This document shows, one piece after another, positions 14,113-24,505 of a stretch of 64,000 nt of DNA. The notes beneath the pieces are model-generated. The model did no database searches and was not told where the DNA came from. It saw nothing but the letters and a program-made list of their open reading frames with translations. The stretch comes from Prorocentrum cordatum. Taxonomy: Eukaryota > Sar > Dinophyceae > Prorocentrales > Prorocentraceae. The number at the start of each line of letters is the position of its first letter. Positions within the stretch are counted from its first letter, which is position 1. Made by a program: the position numbers and the translations under genes. Where the stretch lies: contig CAUYUJ010020170.1 in assembly GCA_963575745.1 (NCBI GenBank), positions 716,513 through 780,512 on the forward strand. The letters are read 5' to 3'.

Positions 14113-15260
14113 AAAAGACGACGACGATGAAATGGATCACAAAATGGACGTCGACGACGACGAGCGGGACGAGGACGAGAACGATGACGACGACGACGAC
14201 GAGAAGGACGACGACGACGACGACGACTGACGACGAAAAGGATGACGACGACGACGAAACGGCTGGCGACGATGAAAATGACAACACAATGGACGACGAC
14301 AAGGACGACGACGACGAGGACGACGACGACGATGGAAAGAACGAAGAAAAAGACGACGACGACGAAATGGACCACGAAAAGGACGACGACGACGACGAGA
14401 AGGACAACGATGACGAAAGGAACGACGACGACGAAACGGCTGACGACGAAAAGGGCGACGACGAGGACGAGGACGACGACGACGATGAAAAGGACGACGA
14501 CGACGACGAAAAGGACGACGACGATGAACAGCTCGACGACAATGAAACGGACGACGAAAAGGACGACGAAAAGAACGACAAACAGGACGACGACGACGAT
14601 AACGACGACGACGACGACGAAACGGATGACGACGAAAACACGACGTCGATGAAAAGAACGAAGAAGACGACGACAAAGACGATGACGACGACGACGACGA
14701 CGAAAAGGACGGCGACGAAATGGACGACGACGAACAGGACGACGATGAAGAGGACGATGACAAGGACGACGAAAATGACGACCCGAAGGAGACCGACCAC
14801 GACCAGGACGAGGACGACGACGACGACGAGTCGGACGACGACGATAACAAAGACGACGGAAAGAACGACGTTGACGGAAAGGACAACGACGACGACGACG
14901 ACGACGAAACAAACGACGATGAAAAGGACGGCGAAAAGGACGACGACGACGTTGACGACGACGACGGCGACGACGACGAAAATGACGACGACGATGAAAC
15001 GGATCACGAAAAGGACGACGACGAGAACGATGATGACGACGACGACGACGACGACCGACGACGAAACGGACGAAGACGATGAAACGGTTGACGACGATGA
15101 AAATGACGACACAATGGACGACGACAAAGACTGCGACGACGACGACGACGAGGACGACGACGACGACGATGAAAAGGACGACGAAAAGGACGACAAAACA
15201 GACGACGACGATGAAATTAATCACGAAAAGGACGACGACCACGACGAGGGCGAGGATGAT

Positions 15261-15292
<32 letters not shown>

Positions 15293-15888
15293 GGACGACG
15301 ACGGCGACGAAAAGAACGACGACGAAACGGCGGGCGACGATGAAAAGGACGACGACGAGGACGACAACGACGACGATGAAAAGGACAACGACGACGACGA
15401 AAAGGACGACGACGATGAACTGCTCGACGAAGATGAAACGGACGACGAAAAGGACGACGACGACCAGGCCGACCACGAGAACGACGGCGACGGCGAAAAG
15501 GATGACGACGAAAAAGACGACGTCGATGAAAAGAACGAAGACGACGACACAGACGATGACGACGACGACGACGACGACGACGACGAAAAGGACGGCGACG
15601 AAGGACGACCACGAACAGGACGACGATGAAAAGAACGACGAGAAAGACGACGACGACAAAATGGACGACGAAAAGGACGACTACGATGAAGAGGACGATG
15701 AAAAGGACGACGAACATGACGACCCGAAGGAGGCCGACCACGACCAGGACGAGGACGACGACGACGACAACGACGACGACGACGAAACGGCCGACGGCGA
15801 TGAAAAGGACGACGACGACGAAAACGACGAAGAGGACGACGAAAAGGACGACGATGAAAAGGACGGCGAAAAGGACGACGACGACGTT

Positions 15889-15920
<32 letters not shown>

Positions 15921-16017
15921 AAAAGACGACGACGATGAAACGGATCACGAAAAGGACGACGACGACGAGCAGGACGAGGACGAGGACGACGACGACGACG
16001 ACAAAAAGGACGACGAC
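12200..16017 (+). repeat. Higher-order repeat regime B in the GAC satellite
   Basis: ATGAAAATGACGACACAATG-like landmarks start at 12420, 13274, 14272 and 15097. A CCGAAGGAGGCCGACCACGA-like landmark recurs near 12.91, 13.88, 14.78 and 15.72 kb. GATGAAATGGATCACGAAAA recurs in the same order. Spacing is about 0.83-1.0 kb, giving four long units with landmarks different from regime A. Confidence 0.75.
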
Positions 16018-16160
16018 CCCGGGCCCCCTGCCCCGCCCCACACGCAGGCGTTCGACAAGACCGCGCGGCTGCTCGGGATCACGCAGGTGCCAGTCGCCGC
16101 GGCGTCACGGCAAGCCAGCAGTTGTGCCGCCGTCGTCATTGTCGTCTTCGTTTTCCTTGT

Positions 16161-16339
16161 TGTCAAGGCGCTGAAATACCGTCGGACAGAGGTATAGATA
16201 GGATCGAGGTCGGTTCGGGGAGGGTGCCCGAGTGGTCGTGCTCCCTTGGATGTTCTGTTTGTTGTGGCCGATAGAGGGTCTCGTGTTCTTGAAGGATGTT
16301 CTTCTGTCCCAGGTCCAACCATACTGTCAAGGCGCTGAA
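16161..16339 (+). mobile_element. TIR element family I, copy 1, with 15-bp flanking repeat
   Basis: The element body is 16177-16323 (147 bp). It starts TACCGTCGGAC and ends GTCCAACCATA, imperfect inverted ends. Inside are GATCGAGGTCGGTTCGGGGA and TTGAAGGATGTTCTTCTG, which mark all copies of this family (33.3, 33.8, 55.4, 58.3 and 61.6 kb). The 15-mer TGTCAAGGCGCTGAA lies at 16161-16175 and again at 16325-16339, directly flanking the body, like a target-site duplication. No open frame of note, so it is non-autonomous. Confidence 0.7.
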
Positions 16340-16506
16340 TAAGGACCACATGTGGGCTTCGGAGGGGCCTTGGTCTTCGGGCCACTCCTCAGACTCGGGT
16401 CGGCGAGCCTGTTCGTGGCCAGGGCCCGCCGTAGCCGAGAGCAGCCTCTTCGTTCCCTGTCCAGCGCTCCTCATCTTGTGGTAGCATGAGGATTGCGTAT
16501 CCCCTT

Positions 16507-16563
16507 GAGGGGGAGGAGGAGGAGGAGGAGGAGGAGGAGGAGGAGGAGGAGGAGGAGGAGGAG
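16507..16563 (+). repeat. (GGA)n microsatellite
   Basis: About 19 GGA/GAG units in a row. Confidence 0.9.
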
Positions 16564-17200
16564 AAGAAACCCCCAGCATCTCCCAGAGCCTACAGGAGCC
16601 CTCTCCCCTCGGGAAGCCTAGGCCTCGCGCATGGCGCGAAGATGATTAGTCTGGGCCCAAGGGATGCTCTTCTCCAGAGGGGTCGGCGCGAGGCACTCAG
16701 TCAGGTGACCCAGAGAACTTCCCCACAACCTCCGCGGAGGGCACCAATGCACCACCACCTTGCTAGGCCGGGGCCATATTGGGCCCTGGCCTGGTGTACA
16801 CGCCTTCCGGCTGGGCCAGGAGGGTCTACACAGTATCCTGGGGCCCAGCAGGATGGCCATGACCAGGCATGTTGGTGGTGGTGTGTAGACGCCCTTCGCT
16901 GAGAACACTCTCTCCTCCCCATTGCTGGAGGAGGTGGGGCGGGGAGGACGAGTCGTACGCCTCACCCTTGGGCTTTGGACTTGCGGCTCGGGTTTTACGC
17001 CAGTCAGCAGCTAAGGCCGAGTTTGGCCCAAGCTTGTAGACCTGACCTTATTACCAGTACCAGGCAGTCGCACCTGGAGCGAATCCATAGGGGTTTTATG
17101 CCCAAATCTTGAGTAGTAGTTGTCTGTCTCAGCCTGGGCCCATGCTCGGACGGCGGTCAGATCATGTAGCTTCGCTTCGCGATAGGTCCAATCCAATCCA
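16564..17200. other. Unassigned GC-rich spacer
   Basis: No recognisable gene. Short open frames on both strands look like chance products of composition. Confidence 0.4.
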
Positions 17201-17207
17201 ATCCTTC

Positions 17208-17305
17208 CACCTCCTCCCCCTCCTCTTAGTCCCGCTCCTTCTCCTCCTCCGACCACGGGGAGGAGGAGGAGGAGGAGGAGGAGGAGGAGGAGGAGGAGGA
17301 GGAGG
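17208..17305 (+). repeat. Inverted CCT/GGA pair
   Basis: CCTCC-type pyrimidine tract at about 17208-17250 is followed after about 10 bases by GGA repeats to 17305. The two halves are complementary and could fold into a hairpin. Confidence 0.75.
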
Positions 17306-17579
17306 ACAAGGTATACTGCCCACAAGAGGAAGGGGGGGCAGGAAGCGAAAGGGGCGCGAGGGACGAAATCACGAGAGGGGGGACGCAAACTGGAGGCGAA
17401 GAGACGCGCCCCCCCCCCCTTTGCACCCTGCAGGCCTCGACGACTCCGCGGGGGCAGCGGCGAGGCCCCCACGGTCCCGCGAGAGGCGCTCCGTCAGCCG
17501 AGCTCGGCCTCGGCGTCCGCGCGCCTTGCCGCGGCGGCTGCCCCCTGCCTCCGGGGCAGCTGCCCCTGCCTCCAGGGCA

Positions 17580-17760
17580 GGAGGGAGGGAGAGCAGGAGA
17601 GGAGAGGAGAGGAGAGGAGGGGAGGGGAGGGGAGGGGAGGGGAGGGGTGGGGAGGAGAGCAAGGGAGGGAGGGGGGGGAGGGAGCGAAGGAGGGGGGGGA
17701 GGGAGGGGAGGGAGGGAGGGAGGAGGGGAGCAGGAGGAGGCAGTGGGGGGGGGGGGGGGG
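17580..17760 (+). repeat. Polypurine GGGGA/GGAGG tract
   Basis: Almost pure G/A on the + strand, including GGAGA units, GGGGA units and a long G run near 17750. Confidence 0.9.
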
Positions 17761-17879
17761 GCCAGCCTGCCCCCGCCCGGCGCAGGTGCCCGGTGGCCCG
17801 CACCTCGAGCGGCTGGCGAAGGACACGCAGGGGCGTCGGGCCGACGACGGCTGGCCTTCTGAAGGGGCCCCAGGACACA

Positions 17880-17990
17880 CAAATAAATACACACAAATAA
17901 AAAGATTGCCCATATTTTCCTATATTTTCTGGGTTTCTGTCTTCCCCCCCACTTCCCATATTTTCGCATATTTTCTGGGAATCGTTGATT
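17880..17990 (+). repeat. AT-rich patch with repeated CATATTTTC words
   Basis: CCCATATTTTCCTATATTTT and CCCATATTTTCGCATATTTT are two versions of one word about 45 bp apart. The AT content contrasts with the surroundings. No gene seen. Confidence 0.6.
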
Positions 17991-18280
17991 AATTGTGTCT
18001 GTGTGTTTCTTTCCCTCCTAGCCTTCGGCCGCCCTCGCCCAGGCCGCATCCGCCCTAGAGGCTCGGCTTGGCGCCCTCGCCCCCGCAGCAGTCGGCCCTG
18101 ATCGGCAGGTCGACCATGTCGAATGGAAGGTACCCTTGTGTCCTGTCTACCCCGACCTGTGCAACCCGCATGTCCTTTCTGGCATTCTTCGAGTAGGGGA
18201 TCGAGACTACAGAATCGAATTGCCCCAAAATTGATTTCTTCGTCGGATCTGCAAACAAAATCATATAATGTTGGTAGGTA

Positions 18281-18322
18281 TTGTAGTGGCCTCCAGACAG
18301 TGCCGCCGATCCGGGACACTCC
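18281..18322 (+). repeat. Short dispersed repeat shared with 52.08 kb
   Basis: GTATTGTAGTGGCCTCC followed by CAGTGCCGCC and ATCCGGG. The same string with a few changes is at 52083-52121. Confidence 0.65.
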
Positions 18323-18326
18323 TGCT

Positions 18327-18366
<40 letters not shown>

Positions 18367-18435
18367 ATGGTGATGGTGATGGTGATGGTGATGGTGATGG
18401 TGATGGTGATGGTGATGGTGATGGTGATGGTGATA
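18323..18435 (+). repeat. CTG, ATG and GGTGAT microsatellites
   Basis: Five CTG units, six ATG units, then about fourteen GGTGAT hexamers. Confidence 0.95.
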
Positions 18436-18476
18436 TGACGATGGTGAGGGTGATGGTGATGGAGATGGTGATGATC

Positions 18477-19260
18477 CCGGCCCCCCCTCCCCACCTCCCC
18501 TCCTCTCTCTTGTCCCCCTCCCCCTCTCTCCTTCCCCCTCTCCCCCTCTCCTTTCCCTTCCCCCCCCCTCTCTCTCTTGTGCCCCCCCCCCCTCTCCTGT
18601 TCCCCCCCCCCCTCTCCATTCCCCCCTTTCTCTCTGGGGGTTTTCCCCCCCCCCCCCCTCTCCCCCCCCCTTCTGCTCCGGTCCTCCCCCCCCTCCCCCC
18701 CTTCTCGTGTCCCCGCCCCTCCTCTCTGTTTCCCCCCCCTCTTCCTTTTCCTTTCCCCTCCCCCCCCCCTTCTCTCATGTCCCCCCCCTCGCTTCCTTCC
18801 CCCCCTCCTCCCCCTCTCTCCTGTTCCCCCCCCCCTCCTCTTGTCTCCCCCCCCCTCTCCTTTCCCCTCCCCCACCGCCCCCTCTTTCCTGACGCCCCCC
18901 CCCTACTCTCTCCTGTCCCCCCTACCCCCTCCGCCCCCCTCCCCCCCCTTCTCCTTTCCATCCTTCTCCCATCTCTCAGTTCCCCTTTCCCCCCCCCCCC
19001 CCCCCTCTCCTGTCCCCCCCGTCCTCTCTCCTTCCCTCACCCCTCCTCGCGTGTAATTCTTTCGTCGTTGGCGCCCCCCCCCTTGCAGAGCGAAGCTTGA
19101 AGTGAGCCTCCTCCCCTCTCTCTTTTCCCCCCCCCTCGCGTGTCAATTTGTTTGTCGGGTTTCGTCGTTTGCGCCCCCCCACCCCCTCTCTTCCTGTCCC
19201 CCCCCTCTCTCTTTCCCCTCCCCCCCCTCTCTCCTTTCCCCCCCTCCCCCCTGTATCCTG
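18477..19260 (+). repeat. C/T-rich tract, CCCCCTCTCCTTTCCCC type
   Basis: About 780 bp of nearly pure pyrimidine with long C runs, broken near 19050-19180 by two non-repetitive words, ATTCTTTCGTCGTTGGCG with GAGCGAAGCTTGA, and GGTTTCGTCGTTTGCG. Both words recur at 47.15-47.29 kb. Confidence 0.9.
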
Positions 19261-19324
19261 TCCCTCTTCCCTTGATGACGATTTGATAGTGGCCGACCCC
19301 CCCCCGCGTATTGTTTTTTCCACA

Positions 19325-20696
19325 CAGGTTTCCCCAGAGTTGGGTTATCGCCTGCATTTGTTTCAAGATGCTGCTATCGCTGGGGCGCCGGCCTCATTTT
19401 CGGGCCCCGCTCGTTCCGAATCGTGCTCCCGCTGCAGCGCTGGCCTCATTTCCGTGCTTCCGCTCGTTCCGAATCGTGCTCCCGCTGCAGCGCTGGCTTC
19501 ATTTCCGCGCTTCCGCTCGTTTCGACCCGTGCTCCCGCTGCAGCGCTGGCGTCATTTCCCGTGCCATGCCACGGCATGCAATGCAATGCTAGGTTGATAC
19601 TACGCTTTGCGGTGCTCTTCTACGCCATGCCACGCCGTGCTCTACAATGCAATCGGTACCCTTTCGGGATCATTCGTCCCTGCTCGACATTCGATGTGAA
19701 ATCGAGTAGATAAGGGTCTGCGCCCATGGCTAAGGATCGGGACGGAGCGGTAGGATGTCAGATATGACGACGACAGTGCCTAAGAGCTTGACCCCCCCTC
19801 CCCTCTCTCCTTTTTCCCCCTCCCCCCTGCCGCCCCGCTCTCCCTGTCCCTACCCCCCCCCCCCGTACCCCATACACCTCTCTCCTGGCTCCACCCTCCC
19901 TCTCCTGCAAGTAATTCAATATTGAATAATACTCCTATTCTACTCTCATCCCTCTTCCCCTTGGGAGTAGCCGCCCCCCCCCCCCCCCCCGCGTACTGTT
20001 TTTTACACATAGGTTTCCCCGGAGTTGGGTTATCGCTTGCATTTTTTCCAAAATGCTGCTCTCGCTGAGGCGCCGGCTTCATTTGCGGGCCCCGCTCGTT
20101 CCGAATCGTGCTCCTGCTGCAGCGCTGGCATCATTTCCGCCGGCGCCCGGGCCGGACGCCCGAGCCGGCGCCCGGGCCGGAGCCCAGGCCGGGTCCGGAG
20201 CCGGTTCCGGCCGCCGCCGGAAAATCGAGTTCCGAGGCGGCGCCGAAAAAAGGCCATTCCATTACACATTTTTCTTTTGAAAATGCTGAATTTCTGCTTC
20301 CGACGCCCGGGAGGCCTCCCGGGCCGATTCCAACGCCCGCGCCGGCGCCCGAGCCGGCGCCTGGGCCGGACGCCCGAGCCTGCGCCCGGGCCGGCGCCCG
20401 GGCCGGGTCTGGAGCCGGTTTCGGCCGCCGCCGGAAAATCGAGTTCCGAGGCGGCGCCGAAAAAAGGCCATTCCAATACACATTTTTCTTTTGAAAATAC
20501 TGAGTATCTGCTTCCGGCGCCCGGGAAGCCTCCCGGGCCGATTCCGACGCCCGGGCCGGCGCCCGAGCCGGCGCCCGGGCCGGACGCCCGAGCCCGCGCC
20601 CGGGCCCGCGCCCGGGCCGGGTCTGGAGCCGGTTCCGGCCGGCGCCGGAAAATCGAGTTGTGAGGCGGCGCCGAAAAAGGCTTTCCAATACACATT
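19325..20696 (+). repeat. Complex GC-rich array, left of the 26-kb insertion
   Basis: Modules in order. First, a GTTGGGTTATCGC segment with three 53-bp units (19408-19565), each holding CCGCTGCAGCGCTGGC. Second, a CATGCAATGCAATGCTAGG segment (19566-19760). Third, a C/T tract (19789-19990) and a second GTTGGGTTATCGC segment. Fourth, three tandem units of about 215 bp (20143-20693) made of CCGGCGCCCGGGCC words and an AT-rich insert, TACACATTTTTCTTTTGAAA. The third unit stops abruptly inside this AT-rich insert at 20696. Its continuation is found at 46837. Confidence 0.8.
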
Positions 20697-20722
20697 CTTG
20701 GATGGCCGCGGCGGTTGCTAAG
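20697..20722 (+). repeat. Left terminal inverted repeat
   Basis: Begins CTTGGATGGCCGCGGCGG. It pairs with the reverse complement of 46811-46836 with two mismatches. Confidence 0.75.
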
Positions 20723-20945
20723 TACTTAACATACATACTACGCTAAGTTAAGCACTTAGTAAGTAGTTAGCGGACTCAGCTAAGTACTTACTCAGTCATT
20801 ACTAAGTGGCCCACTTAGTAATGACTTAGTAAGTACTTAGCTATCCACTTATAGCCAGTTAGCTAAGTGCTTAGCGCACTTAGCTAACCATTTATAACCA
20901 CTTATAGCTAGTTTGCTAAGTAGGTTATAAGTGACTTAGCGGTTA
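20723..20945 (+). repeat. Left sub-terminal AT-rich repeats
   Basis: Many overlapping CTTAGTAAGT, TAAGTACTTAG and GCTAAGTGCTTAGC words, several of them palindromic. They could bind an element-encoded protein, as sub-terminal repeats of CACTA elements do. That role is inferred. Confidence 0.7.
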
Positions 20946-21023
20946 CATTGCACTTGTTATCCAAGGGCCATGCACAGGGAAAGAAGGTAAATCCACGTCT
21001 TGAAAGAGCTGAGTTTGTTCGTT

Positions 21024-21595
21024 GAGCGCTGCAGCGCTACAAATTTTGCATTTTGATTTGGAGTCGGTGTCCTGGATTTTTGCTTTAAATATGAGAAGCG
21101 CTGCAGCGCTGCCTTCGGATTTATATGAACATGAAGCGCTGCGTGCGCTGAAGATGAAGCGCTGCAGCGCTGAATGTTGAGTTAAATGCATGTTTTCTAG
21201 TTGCACGTTGTTCGGATCTTCATTTTCGCCCAGCTCCGTTTGCAAGGAATTTGAATGCACATGTCAATTATGTTTTGTTGTATTCGTTGTTTTTTCAATG
21301 GTCGCATTGAGCGCTGCAGCGCTCCAAATTTGATAGCGCGTATGTTACTTTGCGCTGCAGCGCAAAAAGATGGTTGTCGTCGTGATGTCGCATCGCGCTG
21401 CAGCGCGTGCGCGCTCGTGCTTCATGGGCCTCGGGCTGCAGCCCAGATCAACATTTTTGCTCGCAAGTTGCATGTCCATGTAGGTCGATGTTCACGCGCA
21501 CGCCGCGCGACAGCTTGTCTCAAGCTGCGGCCGCGCGCCGCATCCGCCGTCGCGCCCGCGGGCTCGCACGTTGCATTCGGCGCTATATATAGCGC
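21024..21595 (+). promoter_or_regulatory. Palindrome cluster upstream of the first element gene
   Basis: Seven palindromes with core GCTGCAGC lie in about 420 bp: AGCGCTGCAGCGCT at 21025, 21097 and 21158, then 16- and 18-bp versions at 21309 and 21349, CGCGCTGCAGCGCG at 21394 and GGGCTGCAGCCC at 21433. A variant with a different centre, GCGCTATATATAGCGC, is at 21580-21595, five bases before the chosen ATG. The position suggests a promoter or 5' leader, but a regulatory role is inference only. Confidence 0.4.
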
Positions 21596-21599
21596 TGGC

Positions 21600-24505
21600 A
21601 TGGCGCTGCAGGCGCGTCAGGAGGAGCAGATCTTGCAGTACATCGAGGAAAGCAATGCCTCGGGGAGGTCGGCATCGGGGCGGGGTCAACTGAAGGAGTT
21701 CCTGCTGGCGGAGGGGCAAGCGTATTACCAGCAGGTCCCACCGAACCAGATGGGCATCGACATTCGGAACCGCAGCGGTTCGTTAGTGAACCCTGCGCGG
21801 GCTCACAATTTAGGCGCGAAGATTTGCGCCCAGGGCTTCGTCTTGGCCAAGACGGCTGCAGCCACTGCCTTCGAGGCCCCGCAGGGGGCGCAGTTGGAAG
21901 AGACCGCGATGGCGAACGACCGCCTTTCGCGGCTCAGCGGGGGTCGGTGCCCCCCGCTGGACTCATTGCGGTATACGTCAGTGGGCGGCTCCCACACGAA
22001 CGTCTTCCTCCGCTGCGTGCTGGCCAAGGCGCCGACCACAGTGAAGGCGCTGGCAGACTCTCGGGACAACATCGACTCCGAAAAGCTGTGCGCGTTGCAT
22101 CCGCAACTTGCGACGGCAGTCAAAAAGGGCCTGACGTGGTTGATCATCAAGCACGCGGTGGCCAAAGTGAAGGGCCTCAAGAACTTCGTGCAGAGGGCTT
22201 TGAACGCCGACGTCAGGGGGGCGGTTCACGAGACCGAGATCATTCGGTCAGGCTGCAGCCTATCCCCACTGTAGTATATAGCGGTATGTAGTAAGGACCA
22301 GGATGATGCACGAGGAGGGTGATGAGTGGGAGTGCGTTGGGGAGGAGGTGAGAACGAGGAGCAGGAGCATCATGCCTTACCGTGCTGCAGCACTTGATCG
22401 GCTCGGCGCTTGCTGCAGGCAGGTGGGCGGATGCTCTTGGCACGCAGCCTCGCTGAGGGTTCCAGCAAGCCCGATTGGCGCGACATCGCCGAGCAAGCGG
22501 GCCACGCGAACCCACCTTGCAAGGCGTGGATCGCTGACTTGTGCAAGTTTGTTGAGCTCGGGCCACAAAACGGAGAACTTCTCCGTGAAATAGATGAAGC
22601 CCTCAAGACCTTCACGAATGTGGACGTCTCGGGGCAAACTTTGATGTGCGGCTCTGAATTCTGGCGCAAGTTGAATTCGATTAAATGGGGGAAGCACCAG
22701 GAGTCGTACCCGTATGTCGTAGCGGCGCTCGTGAAGGCCAACTATTCAGGCGAGCACGTGGTGGATAGCATGTGCAGGACCATCCATAAGCTTGTCGGCG
22801 CCCCCTTGTAGTGACATGCGCTGCAGCGCATCTACGCATTGCGCTGCATTGTTAGAACTGCGTACCCACCCCTCCCCCCTCCCCACGCACACACGCACAC
22901 CGTTACATTGCTTCATTCCCAAACGCAATCGCTGAAGCGATGGGCGGATCAAGGCAAACGAGATCGTCCACGTCGCGCCCCGCAAGGCGGACGTGGCTGC
23001 GGCCGACAACCTCATGGCCGACGCAAGGTCGCTCGTGAAGAGGTTGGGTATCGGAGCGGAGCAGGGCTTCTTGCACATCACAAAGTTGGATGTCCGCTGT
23101 GCCATGCACCTGGTGAAGAAGCGAGCGCCAGGAGACCGCACTTTCGGATGCGTAGCATATATAGCACAGGTATCTTCTCATGCCACCTTTCGTGTGTTCC
23201 TTGTTTCCCTCCCTCCCTGCTTTTCGCCATTCAATGTCGCTGCAGCGACCCTCCAGAGAGGTCTTCCTCCATGAGCTCGGGGAGCCAGCCCAGCTGCAGA
23301 TGAAGAGCTCGGGGATCGAGTTCGGCAAGGCGGCGCAGACCGACAAGCAAGGCGATGGCGCACCCGAGTTCCCAGCGAGCGCCGATGCAGACGCGCCGCG
23401 CGCGGCAGCGTCGTCGGCCGCTGAGTTGAAGAGCAACGTCTTCCGCAGGCGGCGTGCAGGGTTCGACGTGGGGAAGCACATCGTCCAGAAGAGGGAGGTG
23501 GATGACGTCCTCGAGGTGTTCTCCATCTCGGAGAATGGGATCACCGCTCAGAAGAAGTTGCACGGCGACCTGGTGGGCGAAGAGATCTCCATTGCGTGGC
23601 TGCAGCCACCCCGCCGCCCGTGGGGAGCAGGGAGGGGGGAGGGGGAGGTAGTAACTGCGATATTGTATTTCCTGTACTTAAGTTGCAATGGGTTGGTCGA
23701 TGCGCTGCAGCGCACGGAGCAGTTAGCCGAGCGGGCGGATTGAAGTAAACATATTGCTCGAGAATTACAAGTTGACGTCCAGGGTGCAAGAGCAGTTGTC
23801 GTTCACGAGGGAGCACTTGCCGCCAGCCCACGAGGGTTGGGCGATGGACGCGTTCAAGGGGGCATGCAACATAGCGCCGCGGCTCCAAGCGCTGAAGTAC
23901 CAGGCGAACATTTCGCACTTGGAGATCCTGCAGGACCCACCTGCCGCGCGCTGCAAGCGAGCGTTCAAAGTGGGTGAGCTCGTCAGACTTGTGCTTCCGC
24001 AATCGTCCGCGCCCCCCTCCGACGACGCCGCGCTGCAGCGCTGCGCTGAGCACGAGGCAGCGAGGATTTCGGGGCACGTCAGGCCGTAGCGACGAGGTCA
24101 GTGATGTTACCGACTGCGCGCCATGTAGCTCCACGCGGTGGGAGTGGTCGCATTTCGGCCTCGTCCACGCGGGTCAGCACGGGCTGCGTTGCGGAGAGCA
24201 TCTCGTTGGGGAAGGTTGGCCTCTACGAGTTCTTCGTGGGCCCGCATTTCGCAGGGCCCCCCGCTGAGGGGTCGCGGGGCCCCGACGCCTGTGTCAGCCC
24301 CTTCTGGGTGGTGGCAAAGTCCGACTCAGAGCCCAACATGGAGCTCCGAAAGGAGACCGTGACGTTCGGGACAGGCGTCAACAAGGTGCAGGTGGGGGTG
24401 CCCCAGATGCATAACACTTGCGCCCTGTCCGCGGGCGACTTCCTGGTGGTGAAGCCGTGGCCGCGGCTGCAGCCGCGGCCAGCCAAGAAGCTCAGGACGG
24501 CCTGA
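21600..24505 (+). CDS. Spliced gene of a dinoflagellate-expanded unknown family
   Basis: Exon 1 starts at ATG 21600 (MALQARQEEQILQYIEES) and runs to about 22255; it includes VPPNQMGIDIRNRSGSLV, GGSHTNVFLRC and KKGLTWLIIKHAV. Exon 2 is about 22419-22807 (GSEFWRKLNSIKWGKHQES). Exon 3 is 22938-23169 (EIVHVAPRKADVAAADNL). Exon 4 is 23246 to about 23647. Exon 5 runs from about 23727 (LLENYKLTSRVQEQL). Exon 6 ends at the stop 24503-24505 (CVSPFWVVAKSDSEPNMEL). Introns 2 (22808-22937) and 3 (23170-23245) are GT-AG with matching phase; the other borders are approximate. The exons follow the order of a family I know from dinoflagellates (QMGIHPxNR, GSHxNxFLRC, LDVR, PFWxV...NME), whose function is unknown. 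It is the first gene inside the 26-kb element. A 24-bp palindrome lies in its last codons (24458-24481). Confidence 0.6.
22808..22937 (+). other. Intron with palindromic 3' splice site
   Basis: Begins GTAGTG and ends ATCGCTGAAG, with the exon starting CGAT. Intron tail and exon start form a dyad with arms ATCGCT/AGCGAT. Exon 2 leaves two codon bases and exon 3 supplies one, so the phase fits. The intron also contains a 16-bp GCTGCAGC palindrome near 22815 and a pyrimidine run. Confidence 0.6.
23170..23245 (+). other. Intron with palindromic 3' splice site
   Basis: 76 bp, begins GTATCT and ends GTCGCTGCAG, with the exon starting CGAC. Together these form the perfect 14-bp palindrome GTCGCTGCAGCGAC with the splice site after CAG. 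Both sides are phase 0. A CTTGTTTCCCTCCCTCC pyrimidine tract precedes it. Confidence 0.65.

Larger units (their letters stand above)
4730..16017 (+). repeat. 11.3-kb degenerate GAC satellite
   Basis: The block is almost entirely GAC triplets interrupted by GAAAAG, GATGAAAAG, GAGGAC and CAGGAC. The + strand has very little T. All six frames stay open for hundreds of codons because the common triplets contain no stop: + frames give Asp/Glu/Lys, Thr/Lys/Arg or Arg/Gly strings and minus frames Ser, Val or Arg/Pro strings. Single open frames change from a Thr/Arg string to an Asp/Glu string along their length, so indels are not multiples of three and no protein frame is kept. I read it as non-coding. 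Two higher-order regimes lie within it. Confidence 0.95.

Noticed and set aside
5010-15196. Very long minus-strand open frames (over 1300 and 2200 codons) of Ser, Val or Arg/Pro runs
   Set aside because: The GTC-type triplets contain no stop, and the frames switch residue class because indels are not multiples of three. No start, domain or codon pattern supports translation.
18477-19260. Pro/Leu/Ser-rich open frames in the C/T tract and their Gly/Arg minus-strand partners
   Set aside because: Composition artefacts of a pure pyrimidine tract, open in several frames at once.
20030-20736. Pro/Gly/Ala/Arg repeat proteins on both strands of the 215-bp array
   Set aside because: Several frames on each strand are open at once over the same tandem units, so the openness comes from base composition.
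23231-23563. Minus-strand open frame opposite exon 4 of the first element gene
   Set aside because: The plus-strand reading fits exon phase and the family order. The minus frame is its shadow.
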